From Eutreptiella sp. 'Long Island Sound 2002' (taxonomy: Eukaryota; Euglenozoa; Euglenophyceae; Eutreptiales; Eutreptiaceae): a stretch of DNA of 64,000 nucleotides. A model generated the notes under the pieces. That model was not told the origin of the DNA. It did no database searches and saw only the letters and a program-made list of their open reading frames with translations. The DNA is taken from NCBI GenBank assembly GCA_964036045.1, contig OZ038402.1:4898581-4962580 (forward strand), given 5' to 3'. The translations under genes were made by a program, and so were the position numbers. Shown piece after piece: positions 63,476 through 64,000 of this stretch (position 1 is its first letter; the number at the start of each line of letters is the position of its first letter).

Positions 63476-64000
63476 GGTCCCCGGGGGCTGTCCTTAAGGG
63501 CTGTCCTTAACGAAAAAAAAAAAGATCTGGGTTCTGAAGGACAGCCCATGGCGAGACCCGGACCCTCTCCCACGAGGGACAACCGAACCAAACGCTCCGC
63601 CCCAAGGGCCAGGCTGCTCTCGCACCCGGCGGCCCACGGTTTGCCAGACCGTACCACCTCGGGTCCCCCGTCCCTGGGAGGCGGGTGGGGGGGTGGCCAG
63701 TGTTCGAGATCCGGCGACGTGGCGGGCCAGTGCTGGGGGCCGCCGGATGGGAACCCATGCCACTGCCGGAGGCCACCGCATACGTTTGGTGTAGCTTTTG
63801 CAGTTGAGTGTCTGCCTCGTCGGGAGCGGAGGCAGACGAGGGAGGCCATAAAGGCGAAATAGCGAAGCCGGTGTGTGACCCTCGGCACCAATCTGAGGAA
63901 GATGTGGTTGAGTTGGAAGCTGCTCTGCAAAAGAAGGCCTAAATATCTCGTATTTCCACCCGCAAACAAGTTTTTGATAGGGACAAGTATAGCCCGTGTG

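Overview
The window is nuclear DNA of a eukaryote, most likely a microbial one (a protist or alga; the species cannot be told from the sequence). Evidence: spliceosomal GT-AG introns of 0.9-2.6 kb that join short exons in matching phase, a Mpv17/PMP22 membrane protein, a potassium-channel gene, a METTL24/FkbM-type methyltransferase, a hybrid histidine kinase, several retrotransposon classes, and very many minisatellites and poly-G/poly-C tracts. There is no operon structure, bacterial replicon or CRISPR array. Real coding sequence is sparse, and most long open frames in the GC-rich parts are chance or repeat-driven.

Layout. 1-0.6 kb: 3' part of an unrecognised gene (minus). 0.8-2.1 kb: satellite, a hairpin array and a 21-bp minisatellite. 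5.2-13.4 kb: a potassium-channel gene on the minus strand, with five phase-compatible exons; splicing rebuilds the TVGYGD selectivity filter across a 2.6-kb intron. Its long introns are full of simple repeats. 11.0-17.4 kb: dispersed repeats, a 13-bp minisatellite, a 451-bp tandem duplication and two decayed Lys/Ala/Pro-rich paralogues. 18.7-19.4 kb: Mpv17-like gene. 19.7-21.1 kb: an 85-bp satellite whose orientation flips in mid-array. 24.7-26.4 kb: a broken hybrid histidine kinase/response regulator. 26.7-34.1 kb: a nearly complete tyrosine-recombinase retrotransposon with split direct repeats (A1 - internal - B1-A2-B2) and gag-YR-RT-RNase H order. 34.6-37.7 kb: another satellite block and a second gag-YR element without RT. 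38.2-42.9 kb: a decayed APE-type LINE. 45.9-46.1 kb and 58.6-58.8 kb: two hAT-like MITEs with perfect 8-bp target duplications. 46.7-51.0 kb: a second LINE, bounded by a 20-bp target-site duplication, with its 5' part inverted (twin-priming-like) and carrying a 2A peptide; it sits in the last codons of a zinc-carboxypeptidase gene (50.9-51.9 kb). 52.5-58.2 kb: a SAP-domain ORF, a retroelement fragment and several repeat families. 61.5-63.2 kb: the last two exons of a METTL24-like methyltransferase gene (minus), whose 5' exons lie beyond the right edge.

The host genes (channel, Mpv17-like, kinase, carboxypeptidase, methyltransferase) are unrelated and sit in a repeat-rich background that explains most of the sequence. 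Many of the frame breaks fall in homopolymer runs, so part of the apparent decay could be sequencing or assembly error.
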